Shown here: in pieces, positions 1 to 9,281 of the stretch
How the letters are laid out: every line of letters starts with the position of its first letter
Position numbering within the stretch: the stretch's first letter is position 1
NCBI RefSeq assembly: GCF_018595715.1
Contig: NZ_JAHEOJ010000028.1
Span: forward strand, 184,703-248,702
Source of the DNA: Glaciecola sp. XM2
GTDB taxonomy: Bacteria; Pseudomonadota; Gammaproteobacteria; Enterobacterales; Alteromonadaceae
DNA length: 64,000 nt
Direction of reading: 5' to 3'
Notes under the pieces: generated by a model
What the model was told of the DNA's origin: nothing
Databases searched by the model: none
The model's input: the letters and a program-made list of their open reading frames with translations, nothing else
Made by a program: the position numbers and the translations under genes

Positions 1-40
1 TAAACAGATTTAACATACAACTGAGGCTCAGATATTTCGA

Positions 41-1396
41 CTAATCAGAGCCTTTAGCAGATGTGTGTTTGGTCATTTTTATATTTGCGGTAAAGCCTTC
101 GTCATCTTTTAGGACTCGAACCTCACGCTGCGGGAATGGAATATCAATATTGTTAGCCTTGAGTGTTTCAAAAATCGTCAGCAGTAAATCGCCGCCAACT
201 CGGTTTTTGCCATCATCAATCCCTTCAATCCAAAACTCGACAAACATATTGATGCCAGAGTCTCCAAAGCTGTCGATTTCACAGTCGGGGCGCTCTTCAA
301 ATGGCACATCTAAGCCACTTATCACTTGCGGATGCTCTGCAACCGCTTCCTTAATCACTTCTACCATCGCTCGAATATCGGTTGAATATGGCACCGAAAA
401 ATCCACGCGATAACGCTGCTTAGGATCTTTATGGGTCCAGTTAATCATCAGCGACGAAATAAACTTTTCATTAGGTACAAGTATATCTTTGCCGTCGTAG
501 GTTTCGAGGACGGTATAGCGCATGCGAAACTCACGAACAAACCCTTTTTGGCCGTCATCCATTTCAACAAAATCACCCACTGTAAGTGACTTATCGAGCA
601 GAATAATGATCCCCGATATAAAGTTCGACGCAATTGTCTGCAAACCTAAGCCTAGGCCTACGCCAAGCGCACCGCCAAAAACCGCCAGCGTTGTCAAATT
701 GATACCCATCACGTTGAGTAGCAGCAAGGCTATAATACAAAAAATCGTCACCTCAAAGAGCTTGGAAAAAACCTCACGAGTGGGCACATCTAAAGATTCT
801 TGGCGCTTTATGACTGATTTTCCGAAGTTGTTCGATGCTCTTCCTAACCAGAATAAGAAACTACCAAATATGACAACTCTAACAATGCCATAGGCCGTGA
901 TATTAATATTGCCGACTTCTATAGACGCTTCTTGCAGCACGCCAATTAGTGCGGGCAGCAGTCCAACGAGTTTGAGAAAAATAATGGGCAGGCCAATCCA
1001 CTTAAACAGCGACGCAACCATTTCATTGACAACAAACGCGTTTACCAATGCCATAAAAAACAGAATGACCGCAAGCGCATAGGCCGATTTTATCAGCCAT
1101 GGAGAATATGCTAGCGCCTCTGAGAAACCAGAAGACATCATCAATAGCACGAGGGCCAACAGCGGAAAAATGACCTCACCAACGCGATAAATCAAATGCA
1201 CGATAGGGTGCGTTGCTTCGGTAGGCTTATCTTGCATGAACTTAACCGATGAACGTACTTTTCTGGAAAACAAAAAGGCAAGTAAATAGATAAAGCCAAC
1301 AATGGCGAGCTGAAAATATGTATGCGGCATGCTGAGCGCCGTTTCAGCTAGACTCAAAAACGTTTTTACGTTGGCGATGATCTCATCAAAATTCAT
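41..1396 (-). CDS. MscS-family mechanosensitive ion channel
   Basis: Small-conductance mechanosensitive channel of the inner membrane that releases solutes on hypo-osmotic shock (family knowledge). The 451-residue protein has several hydrophobic helices in its first 240 residues. A Gly/Ala-rich pore helix follows at about residues 241-260 (GGALGVGLGLGLQTIASNF), then a soluble beta domain containing VGDFVEM, as in MscS. It is longer than E. coli MscS (286 aa), with extra N-terminal helices, so it belongs to the larger MscS-like group rather than being MscS itself. It starts with ATG and has no obvious operon partner; the RND permease gene ends 138 bp upstream on the same strand. Confidence 0.93.
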   Translation of the reverse strand: MNFDEIIANVKTFLSLAETALSMPHTYFQLAIVGFIYLLAFLFSRKVRSSVKFMQDKPTEATHPIVHLIYRVGEVIFPLLALVLLMMSSGFSEALAYSPWLIKSAYALAVILFFMALVNAFVVNEMVASLFKWIGLPIIFLKLVGLLPALIGVLQEASIEVGNINITAYGIVRVVIFGSFLFWLGRASNNFGKSVIKRQESLDVPTREVFSKLFEVTIFCIIALLLLNVMGINLTTLAVFGGALGVGLGLGLQTIASNFISGIIILLDKSLTVGDFVEMDDGQKGFVREFRMRYTVLETYDGKDILVPNEKFISSLMINWTHKDPKQRYRVDFSVPYSTDIRAMVEVIKEAVAEHPQVISGLDVPFEERPDCEIDSFGDSGINMFVEFWIEGIDDGKNRVGGDLLLTIFETLKANNIDIPFPQREVRVLKDDEGFTANIKMTKHTSAKGSD

Positions 1397-1533
1397 AGGT
1401 ATTCAACTTAGGGCAGTAGAACAGCATTATTAATATTGGTCTTACCACTATCACATCTAAAAATAGACGATAGTAGACCGTTTATGTGCGTTTCGAACTA
1501 TGCATACTAATTCAATGTTTAAATAAAAGGCAA

Positions 1534-4500
1534 TCACTTCCCTACTTCGATGAAATTTGAAGGTGGGTTAGTAGTGGTGCTTTTCACCTTCTTTGTGCGA
1601 ATGTTGTCGGCAAGCATCAGTAGGCTAGGCGTCACAAATAACGTCAGCACTGTAGCAAAGGTTAACCCTCCTGCGATAGTGCTGGCCAGCATTGTCCACC
1701 ATTGCGCTGAAGGCGCACCTATAGAGATATCACGCTCCAATATATTGATGGTGAGTGCAAAAACCATCGGCATCAAGCCCAAGATTGTGGTGACGGATGT
1801 AAGAAGCACCGGCCTTATACGCTGTGCGCAGGTGCGTAAAATGGCATCTTTACCTAATACACCCTGTGACACAAGGTCGTTGTAAGTATCAATCAATACT
1901 ATGTTGTTATTGACCACAATTCCCGCTAAGGCAATAACGCCTATCCCGCCCATGACAATACCAAACGCTTGACCGGTTGCAAGAAGCCCTAAAAGCACCC
2001 CTGCGGTAGAAAATACAATTGCACTTAGTACGATAAATGCTTGATAAAAGCTATTAAACTGCGTCACCAATATGACTAGCATCAAAAAGATAGAGGCGAT
2101 AAACGCATTGGTTAAGAAGCCCATCGCTTCTTGTGAGTCTTCATCTTGCCCCTTGAATTTTAAAGTAACGCCTCTAGGTAGCGGATTTTCCATCAATGCT
2201 GCACGTAACTCTTTTACTTGCGCATCTGGTAATAGGTCATCGGCAACGTTCGATTTGATAGACATAGCTCGCTGTCCATCGGTACGCGAGACTCGCCCCA
2301 TTTTCTGCGCGGGTTCAAAACTCACAAAGTTACGAATAGGCACAAGCCCGTTATTCGTCGGTATCGTTAAGGCATATAGCTGTTCAAGATTACGGCTTTC
2401 TAACGGGAATCGTAAGCGAATTTCAACTTCGTCTTCAACGTCATCTGGACGATACTCAGCTAACAAAGCGCCGTTAGTGATGAGCGTTACCGCATTACCA
2501 AGCAAGGTCACATCCACATTATACTTGGCCGCAAGCTCGCGATTTACCTTTAAGCGCCACTCAATGCTCGGCAAAGGTCTAGAATCTTCAACATCTTCAA
2601 AACCGCCAATTTCTTCCATAAGCTTGCGCACATGCATAACTGCCGGTTCAAGTGCTGATGGATTTTGCGCATTGATGTCTAGCTGAATAGGTTTGCCTGC
2701 TGAAGGACCAGACTCTTGCTTACGAATTTGCACGTTTATTCCGGCAATATTGGCGACCTTGTCTCTCATCCCTTCAATTAATTGGTCAGCTGGGGGACGC
2801 GTTTGCCAATCGCTTAACTCTAATTGAATCACGCCAACAACATCTTCTGGCATATCAGATTGCGACTGCATGCCGGCCCCCATGGTTTTGGTATACACAG
2901 AGTCTAAGTGCGGCTGACTGAGCATGATATTCTCAACCTGAGCGACAAGCGCGTCTCGCTCAACAATCGACAAATCACCGCGAGCTTGCACTTGAACCTG
3001 AATAAACTCTGGCTCAATTTCTGGGAAAAACTCCACGCCTTTACCAAAGGTAAAATACGCGATGTAAGCAATTAATAGAGCAACAACGGCTGTCGACACC
3101 GACTTTCCGGGATGTCTTAAAATGTGATTTAAGATATTGAGATACCGACCTACCCAGCCCTTAATACTCTCTAAATCACCTTTTTGGGCCGCTCGGATGT
3201 CTGCACTAGTGGTGGAGTCATCGTGCTTATCCTTTGTAAAATCTTTGCTCCGAGTTATCACGCTACCGAGCACTGGAATGAAAATCAGCGCCATAAATAA
3301 CGATGCAATCAATGTGATGATCACAGTAATGGGTAAGAACTTCATAAACTCACCGACTAATCCCGGCCAGACTAGCAAGGGCGCGAAAACGACCAATGTT
3401 GTGACGGTAGATGCAATGATCGGCCAAGACATTCTTTTTGAAGCAGAGGCAAATGCAGTTTTTGGCGACTCCCCGTCCTGCATGTAGCGATCTGCAAGCT
3501 CTATCGTGACAATTGCCCCATCAACAAGCATGCCCACCACAAGAATAAGCGCGAATAGCACCACGATATTTAAGGTAAACCCAAAAAAGTTAATCACAAC
3601 CATTGCCGCTAAAAATGAACCCGGAATGGCGAGACCAACAAGTATTGATGGGCGCACACCAAGCGCTGCCACAATCACAATCATCACCAGCACAATCGCC
3701 GTCATGACGTTGTTTTCTAAATCGCCTAACATGGTTTTTATTTGGTCGGATTTATCTTGCAGGTACCGCACACTCACGGTGCTAGGCCACGCTTGTTGAG
3801 CAGCGGTTACAACCGCCCTTACTTGGTCAACTGTTTCAATAATATTGGCACCGGAACGCTTTGATATTTCAAGTACTAAGGCCTGCTCGCCTTGAATACG
3901 AGCGAAGGTTGTTGGGTCTTTAAATGTGCGCCGAATACTAGCCACATCAGCAAACGTCACGATGGTGTCACCGACACGCTTAACTGGTAAGGTCGATAAG
4001 TCTTCCATGGTTTCGATCACGCCTGGCACCTTAAACACCATTCTGCCAGCACCGGTGTCAAGCGCACCCGCTGCTACTAAGCGATTGTTTGAACTAACAA
4101 AATTGAAAACATCGGTAAATGACAGTTGATAGGTTTCAAGCGCAATGGGGTCGACCACTACTTCAAGTAATTCCTCTCTATCACCACCCACATTTACTTC
4201 TAACACGCCCGAAAGTGCTTCAATTTCATCTTTGAGGCTTTGCGCGATGTTAAGTAGCGAGCGCTCCGGCAAGTCACCAGATAGCACCACGGTTAATACA
4301 GGAAATAGCGACACGTTTACTTCTGTCACTCTAGGCTCATCGCTTCCCGGCGGAAGCTCTGCCTTCGCTCTGTCGACTTTCTCTCGCACATCTAGCAGGG
4401 CTTGGTCGGCATCAAAGCCTGCATCAAACTCTAGCGTAACGGAGGCAAAGCCTTGTGATCCAGTTGCTTTCATTTCTCGCAAACCAGCGATACTTTGCAG

Positions 4501-4713
4501 TTCTTTTTCTAGAGGACGAATCAGCAGTCTTTCCCCATCTTCCGGTGAAATGCCGTCATACCCTACTGACACATAGACAATAGGAATTGTCACATCAGGC
4601 TCGGCTTCTTTTGGAATAGAAAAGTACGAGCTAGCACCTGCAATAAGCAGCATGATAAAGATGATTGCTATGGAGCGTGCGCGGGTGAATGCTGCATCGA
4701 TTATTGTATACAT
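1534..4713 (-). CDS. RND efflux transporter permease (HAE1/AcrB-like)
   Basis: Inner-membrane proton-driven drug or solute exporter of the resistance-nodulation-division superfamily, which works as a trimer with a membrane-fusion protein and an outer-membrane channel. About 1059 residues, with one TM helix near residue 10, two large periplasmic loops and two sets of TM helices, as in AcrB/MdtC. The TM4 proton-relay motif reads VGMLVDGAIV, so only one Asp is present where AcrB has two. The frame is open to a TTG at 4731. The ATG at 4713, two bases after the fusion-protein stop, is preferred. It is the second gene of the pump operon. No outer-membrane factor gene is adjacent, so a shared TolC-like channel is likely. 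The substrate cannot be read from sequence. Confidence 0.94.
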   Translation of the reverse strand: MYTIIDAAFTRARSIAIIFIMLLIAGASSYFSIPKEAEPDVTIPIVYVSVGYDGISPEDGERLLIRPLEKELQSIAGLREMKATGSQGFASVTLEFDAGFDADQALLDVREKVDRAKAELPPGSDEPRVTEVNVSLFPVLTVVLSGDLPERSLLNIAQSLKDEIEALSGVLEVNVGGDREELLEVVVDPIALETYQLSFTDVFNFVSSNNRLVAAGALDTGAGRMVFKVPGVIETMEDLSTLPVKRVGDTIVTFADVASIRRTFKDPTTFARIQGEQALVLEISKRSGANIIETVDQVRAVVTAAQQAWPSTVSVRYLQDKSDQIKTMLGDLENNVMTAIVLVMIVIVAALGVRPSILVGLAIPGSFLAAMVVINFFGFTLNIVVLFALILVVGMLVDGAIVTIELADRYMQDGESPKTAFASASKRMSWPIIASTVTTLVVFAPLLVWPGLVGEFMKFLPITVIITLIASLFMALIFIPVLGSVITRSKDFTKDKHDDSTTSADIRAAQKGDLESIKGWVGRYLNILNHILRHPGKSVSTAVVALLIAYIAYFTFGKGVEFFPEIEPEFIQVQVQARGDLSIVERDALVAQVENIMLSQPHLDSVYTKTMGAGMQSQSDMPEDVVGVIQLELSDWQTRPPADQLIEGMRDKVANIAGINVQIRKQESGPSAGKPIQLDINAQNPSALEPAVMHVRKLMEEIGGFEDVEDSRPLPSIEWRLKVNRELAAKYNVDVTLLGNAVTLITNGALLAEYRPDDVEDEVEIRLRFPLESRNLEQLYALTIPTNNGLVPIRNFVSFEPAQKMGRVSRTDGQRAMSIKSNVADDLLPDAQVKELRAALMENPLPRGVTLKFKGQDEDSQEAMGFLTNAFIASIFLMLVILVTQFNSFYQAFIVLSAIVFSTAGVLLGLLATGQAFGIVMGGIGVIALAGIVVNNNIVLIDTYNDLVSQGVLGKDAILRTCAQRIRPVLLTSVTTILGLMPMVFALTINILERDISIGAPSAQWWTMLASTIAGGLTFATVLTLFVTPSLLMLADNIRTKKVKSTTTNPPSNFIEVGK

Positions 4714-4714
4714 A

Positions 4715-5815
4715 TTACTGGCTCGCACCAACTAGTTCTGTTGAGCCTAACATGGTATTAGACTGCTCAACACGCACCTCACTGCCAGCGATGACAAAGC
4801 CCTGACCACTGACAATAACATCAGCTTGTTTTGGCAATCCAGATACCCAAGCGCCGTTAGAGTCACTTTGCAATATATCGACACTGTAGAATTCTACTCG
4901 GTTATCGCTGCTGACCGTTTTCACCCCAATTTCGCCCTTCTCATTGAGAGAAAACAATGCAGGAGACACAAAATGCGCATCGACTATTTCAGTGGCGATT
5001 TTGGCCTTCGCACTCATGCCGCTTTTAAGACTCCCATCGGTATTGTCGATTTCAATCTCTACCAAAAACGTACGGGTTTGTTCATTTGCTCTTGGCGATA
5101 TGTAACGCACCTCGCCTACTGCAGATTGACCAGTAGATAGCTCAATATCTGCCTGAGTACCCACACGCAAGCGGTTTATATTTTGCTGTGCGACATTCAC
5201 GCTGACGACTAATGGGTTCTGTTCTAGTAATACGGCGACAGGGGTATTCACCTGCACGAAGTCACCTTGTTCTAATAACATCGTCTCAAGCACCCCACTA
5301 AATGGCGCTACTATATTCGTTCTAGCGATATCAACTCTAATCCTTTCAATGGCAGCTTCAGAGGCCTTTACCATCGCTAAGGCTTGGTCGAGCTCACTTT
5401 GAGACTGATAGTTTTGTTGCGCCAAACGTTGCAAACGCTCATATGTACGCTGACGAGATTGCAAAAGCGCTTCTTGCTCTGCCAATAATAATTGTCGCTC
5501 GTCAATTTCAATGCGCGCAATAGAGTCACCTTTTTCAATTGCCATACCCTCTTTTGCATTTACGCTCGCTAATAATCCTTCGGTTTGCGCTCGAACTTGT
5601 AACACACGATTTGGCTCAACCTGACCATTTGACGTCACATATAGTGGTGTTTGTTGCGCGGTCATGGTTTGCACTGCCACTTTAAACAACGGAGCACTAG
5701 ATGTATCAACACCATCACCACCAGTGCTTTGGGCATCGTTTTTAAAGTTACCCGACAGCATCCACATGCAAAGTGCAAGGGTGATAAAGAGGGCAAGTAT
5801 GTTTGATTTTTTCAT
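4715..5815 (-). CDS. RND efflux membrane-fusion (periplasmic adaptor) protein
   Basis: Adaptor of the HlyD/AcrA family that bridges the RND permease to an outer-membrane channel. It has an N-terminal membrane anchor or signal segment at about residues 5-22, with no lipobox seen. A lipoyl-like half motif, a coiled-coil hairpin at about residues 105-165 (Gln/Arg/Ala/Leu-rich), the second lipoyl half (IVAPFSGVLE) and a beta-barrel domain follow. The ATG at 5815 has a GAGAG ribosome site 5 bp upstream and is preferred over an in-frame TTG at 5827. The gene lies 40 bp downstream of the regulator and abuts the permease, so the three probably form one operon. Confidence 0.93.
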   Translation of the reverse strand: MKKSNILALFITLALCMWMLSGNFKNDAQSTGGDGVDTSSAPLFKVAVQTMTAQQTPLYVTSNGQVEPNRVLQVRAQTEGLLASVNAKEGMAIEKGDSIARIEIDERQLLLAEQEALLQSRQRTYERLQRLAQQNYQSQSELDQALAMVKASEAAIERIRVDIARTNIVAPFSGVLETMLLEQGDFVQVNTPVAVLLEQNPLVVSVNVAQQNINRLRVGTQADIELSTGQSAVGEVRYISPRANEQTRTFLVEIEIDNTDGSLKSGMSAKAKIATEIVDAHFVSPALFSLNEKGEIGVKTVSSDNRVEFYSVDILQSDSNGAWVSGLPKQADVIVSGQGFVIAGSEVRVEQSNTMLGSTELVGASQ

Positions 5816-5855
5816 GTAATCTCTCAAAAAAGGGAGTCAGCGGGTTCTTTTAAAC

Positions 5856-6308
5856 TCAAGACGTAAGGTCTTGGATGGCGCTTTTAAAGCTTTGATAAAA
5901 CGTTTTCATTTCTGTCAATCGCTGCTGTGCGCCGCTAATACTTGGGTCATTAGCAAGCAATTGATTTTGTGTCTGCTCAATTACATCTGTTGCGTGCGTG
6001 GTGCGCGCTTCGATGCCTTGCATCAAGCTCAAATAGGGGTTTTCTTTCAACTTAAAGTAATCTTGTCGTTCACCACGCTTGGTAACGCGTTCTATCATTC
6101 CTAAATGGACTAGCAGACGCGTATTAGTCGAAACACTGCCTCGACTCACGGCTAAACGCTCGCTTAACTGAGAAAAACTATAGGGTTCGTCATACATAAT
6201 TAAAACCGCAAGTATGCGACCTGCAATGCGAGGCAGCCCGTCTGACTGGGACATCAACCCCATCTTCTCGATAAATTCGTCGATTACGTTTTCGTTACTG
6301 TCATTCAT
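5856..6308 (-). CDS. GbsR/MarR-like transcriptional regulator of the RND pump
   Basis: Winged-helix DNA-binding protein of 150 residues. The recognition region at about residues 40-85 (SFSQLSERLAVSRGSVSTNT, then LVHLGMIERVTKRGER with the wing) resembles the GbsR branch of MarR-like regulators. The C-terminal part is helical and probably dimerises. It is the first gene of a leftward cluster with the fusion protein and permease, so it is most likely their local repressor. A perfect inverted repeat just upstream (6331-6358) contains a -10-like TATACT on this gene's strand, which fits autoregulation. The ligand is unknown. Confidence 0.88.
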   Translation of the reverse strand: MNDSNENVIDEFIEKMGLMSQSDGLPRIAGRILAVLIMYDEPYSFSQLSERLAVSRGSVSTNTRLLVHLGMIERVTKRGERQDYFKLKENPYLSLMQGIEARTTHATDVIEQTQNQLLANDPSISGAQQRLTEMKTFYQSFKSAIQDLTS

Positions 6309-6330
6309 AAAATGTTTTGGCCTTCTTTGC

Positions 6331-6358
6331 AGTTTGTTTAGTATAAACTAAACAAACT
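6331..6358. promoter_or_regulatory. Perfect 12-4-12 inverted repeat, likely operator of the efflux operon
   Basis: The arms AGTTTGTTTAGT (6331-6342) and ACTAAACAAACT (6347-6358) are exact reverse complements separated by ATAA. The site is 22 bp upstream of the regulator start. On the minus strand it contains TATACT, a good -10 hexamer, so a bound dimer would block the promoter. A related TTTGTATAGTTTG run continues towards 6370 (read on the minus strand) and could be an extra half-site. The palindrome is seen directly; the operator role is inferred from position. Confidence 0.75.
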
Positions 6359-6505
6359 ATACAAACCATATAATTTATACGACTAACTCATCTTTCGTAT
6401 TATCAGCAATAATCATTAGGAAAATTTTCATTTAACTGATGTTTTTTGGTAAACCTTTAATGAAACGCGCATATATAAGCGATACCTAGAAGTAAAAAGG
6501 AGGCA

Positions 6506-6556
6506 ATGGCCCTTATACAAGCTAAACATTTATTGTTATTATCGCTCAGTACTTAA
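6506..6556 (+). other. Possible 16-codon leader ORF upstream of manC
   Basis: An ATG at 6506 follows a strong AAGGAGG (6498-6503 region) and encodes MALIQAKHLLLLSLST before a TAA at 6554. The Shine-Dalgarno to ATG distance (about 2 nt) is shorter than usual, which argues against efficient use. It ends 23 bp before manC. It could be a leader peptide or chance. Confidence 0.22.
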
Positions 6557-6579
6557 TTACCATCATGGAAGCAGTTTAA

Positions 6580-7989
6580 ATGATTAAACCTATTGTTCTG
6601 GCAGGCGGGACTGGAAGCCGCTTATGGCCAAAGTCGCGTGCGGCGCTCCCCAAGCAGTTTTTATCCCTCACCTCTGAACGAACGATGTTACAAGACACCA
6701 TTTTGCGATTGCATCAAGACATGGTCGAAAACCCAATGGTGATTTGTAATGAAGATCATCGCTTCTTAGCTGCTGAACAACTGCACAGAGCAAACATTGA
6801 GCATGATGGTATTTTGCTTGAACCGGCAGGGCGAAATACAGCACCAGCCATTGCGCTTGCCGCTATGCTTAGTCAAAAAAGCGATGATGATCCGATTCTA
6901 TTGGTACTTGCCGCTGATCATCTAATTGACGATGATGCGGCTTTTGCCAAGGCCATCGAGCAAGCACAGGCCCTTGCACAAAACGACAAGCTCGTGACAT
7001 TTGGCATTGTTCCAACCGAGGCTCACACCGGTTACGGATACATCAAAGCCGGTGAAGCGGTAGGAGAAGGCAATTCAGTTGAGGAGTTTGTTGAAAAGCC
7101 AGATACACAAACTGCCCAGCGCTATGTAGATTCTGGGCAATATTTTTGGAACAGCGGAATGTTTATGTTTAAAGCAAGTGTCTACTTGCGTGAACTAGAA
7201 CAGCATCGCCCGGATATTTACGCTGCATGCAAGGCGGCCGTTAGCGCGCCACAAAGAGACCTATCTTTTGTCAGAATTGATGCCGAAGCATTCAAAAAGT
7301 GTCCTGATGAATCCGTTGACTATGCAGTAATGGAGAAAACCAAAGCCGCATGCATGGTCAGCCTCGATGCAGGTTGGAATGATGTAGGCAGTTGGAGTTC
7401 ACTTTGGGAGACCAGCAATAAAAAAGACGCGTCGGGCAATGTCGCCATTGGTGATGTGATGCTAGAGGGCGTAAATAACAGTTATATCAATTCTGAACAG
7501 CGTCTGGTGTCGGTCATCGGTCTAGATGATGTTGTTGTGGTGGAAACCAAAGATGCTGTGTTGGTGGCTAACCGCAATAAAGTACAAGATATCAAGAAAG
7601 TGGTGAACGCCCTAAAATCAGAGCAGCGCCCAGAGTTTGAGTTTCATCGCGAGGTGTTTAGACCTTGGGGAAGCTATGACTCCATTGACAGCGGTGAACG
7701 TCATCAAGTTAAGCGCATTACTGTAAAGCCTGGAGAAAAGCTCTCTGTGCAAATGCATCATCATCGCGCTGAGCACTGGATTGTGGTCAGTGGCACTGCT
7801 AGCGTGACCATTGGTGAAGAAACCCATCTGGTCACTGAGAACGAGTCTGTTTATATTCCGGTGGGCGAAGTCCACGCGCTTGAAAACCCAGGCAAGATTC
7901 CGCTGCACTTAATAGAAGTACAATCAGGTAGTTATCTTGGCGAAGACGACATTGTTAGGTTTTCTGACAGATACGGGCGCACTGACTAG
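6580..7989 (+). CDS. manC: Mannose-1-phosphate guanylyltransferase / mannose-6-phosphate isomerase
   Basis: Bifunctional cytosolic enzyme supplying GDP-mannose: the N-terminal half makes GDP-mannose from mannose-1-phosphate and GTP, and the C-terminal cupin interconverts fructose-6-P and mannose-6-P. Visible are the nucleotidyltransferase signature [10 protein letters not shown] (residues 8-17) with the downstream PKQF, the FVEKPD motif near residue 170, and the type II isomerase metal-binding segment [12 protein letters not shown] near residue 390. Its 469 residues match ManC/CpsB/AlgA. No phosphomannomutase or GDP-mannose-modifying gene is adjacent. The nearby glycan genes suggest it feeds the EPS pathway. 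A second isomerase elsewhere cannot be excluded. Confidence 0.96.
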   Translation: MIKPIVLAGGTGSRLWPKSRAALPKQFLSLTSERTMLQDTILRLHQDMVENPMVICNEDHRFLAAEQLHRANIEHDGILLEPAGRNTAPAIALAAMLSQKSDDDPILLVLAADHLIDDDAAFAKAIEQAQALAQNDKLVTFGIVPTEAHTGYGYIKAGEAVGEGNSVEEFVEKPDTQTAQRYVDSGQYFWNSGMFMFKASVYLRELEQHRPDIYAACKAAVSAPQRDLSFVRIDAEAFKKCPDESVDYAVMEKTKAACMVSLDAGWNDVGSWSSLWETSNKKDASGNVAIGDVMLEGVNNSYINSEQRLVSVIGLDDVVVVETKDAVLVANRNKVQDIKKVVNALKSEQRPEFEFHREVFRPWGSYDSIDSGERHQVKRITVKPGEKLSVQMHHHRAEHWIVVSGTASVTIGEETHLVTENESVYIPVGEVHALENPGKIPLHLIEVQSGSYLGEDDIVRFSDRYGRTD

Positions 7990-8003
7990 GGCGCCCTCCT
8001 CAC

Positions 8004-9098
8004 TCACTCTTTAATGTTCTTGCGGTTGCGTTTAAAGGCAATCACCATTAATTTTTGACTGTATACAGAGATGGAATGGTCAGATAGCAGTTTTGACCAA
8101 ATCACCGACTTATAAATCATTGCTTTTATTCGGTAGAAAAAACTTACTGTATACAGCACTTTTACATCTTCAAAGTCACCTGGGTTACAGTTAGTTAAAT
8201 AGCGCATGTTGCCCGCATGCATATACCCACCGAACTTTTCTTGTAGCCACGTTGCGAGGCGCTCACCAGCCCCTGGAATGAGTTTTGCCACGAGTGAAAA
8301 TAGTGTCACGGTAACATCACCAGGCGGTAACATGGTGACGCAGTCAGCTGCATTCACCAAACGATGAATAGGCGTTTTGATATTGTTTATCCAATCGTCG
8401 TTACCTACTCTTGGAGAACCAAAAGTATAGCATGCTGCAAGCCCTCCTTTGTGATGGGTAAACTTTGTTGCCACAGTAGCCAGTGCACCACCAAGAGAAT
8501 GACCGGTAATATAAAGCGGCTTATCTTGTAGCTCTGGCATCGATAAAGTCTCTTCAATATCCTTTCTTACGCACTGGTATGCATCATAAAAGCCAGAGTG
8601 AATCATGCCTTGCGTTTCGCATTTGCGTATATTGGCGCGCGCATCTGCTTTTATGTCTCGTAAACTGTCGGTTTCAGTGCCTCTAAATACCAACACCATA
8701 TAGTCTTCGTTTTGCACAAGCATGGCTTGTGTGCCGCCCGCGTCAAAGGTTTTGATTGTCGTAAACGCAAATTCACTCAGCTGTTTATCAAGGCGCTCGC
8801 GCTCTTGCTCATTATCATAAGCAACACGCTCAATTAGTGCGCCAAGGGTTGCCGCGCGATCCTCATCAACCATAGTTGCAACGCGTTGAATAAAATATGA
8901 TTTGATATACTCAGGGCTTTGGCCATTCTGTTGTGCGGCAAAAAGCGGATTAAAACGTATATAAACAAGTTCAGATAACACCGACATCACCCAAGCAGTG
9001 CGATCGCTATACGCTTGACGATATGTTGGTAATGATAACTTTAAAATGCTTTGTGCGTTTTGTTGCTGTTCTAAGGATTTAAAGTAACTATCGGTCAT
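8004..9098 (-). CDS. Class 3 lipase family protein
   Basis: Alpha/beta hydrolase of the fungal-type (class 3) lipase family. The nucleophile elbow GHSLGG lies near residue 200. A later Asp (NAADCVTMLPPGD) and a His (GGYMHAGNM) are well placed for the catalytic triad. Its 364 residues show no signal peptide or clear membrane anchor, so a cytosolic or non-classically exported protein is likely. The ATG at 9098 has a near-perfect AGGAGGT ribosome site. It converges on manC (14 bp apart) and lies downstream of the glycan operon on the same strand, 183 bp away, so it is probably transcribed separately. The substrate is unknown. Confidence 0.88.
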   Translation of the reverse strand: MTDSYFKSLEQQQNAQSILKLSLPTYRQAYSDRTAWVMSVLSELVYIRFNPLFAAQQNGQSPEYIKSYFIQRVATMVDEDRAATLGALIERVAYDNEQERERLDKQLSEFAFTTIKTFDAGGTQAMLVQNEDYMVLVFRGTETDSLRDIKADARANIRKCETQGMIHSGFYDAYQCVRKDIEETLSMPELQDKPLYITGHSLGGALATVATKFTHHKGGLAACYTFGSPRVGNDDWINNIKTPIHRLVNAADCVTMLPPGDVTVTLFSLVAKLIPGAGERLATWLQEKFGGYMHAGNMRYLTNCNPGDFEDVKVLYTVSFFYRIKAMIYKSVIWSKLLSDHSISVYSQKLMVIAFKRNRKNIKE

Positions 9099-9281
9099 GC
9101 TGCACCTCCTTTTGTGTTATCACACACATTCGTTTCTTTTTTTTGATTTACGCGCTTATATCGTGCGCCTATGACTAAGTTACGCCTGTTGTGATTTCAC
9201 ATCAACATAAATGCATTTTCATCCACATCTCACACGATGCCGAGTAAAAGGATAGGCACAAGATGTTACAAATTAGAGCTT

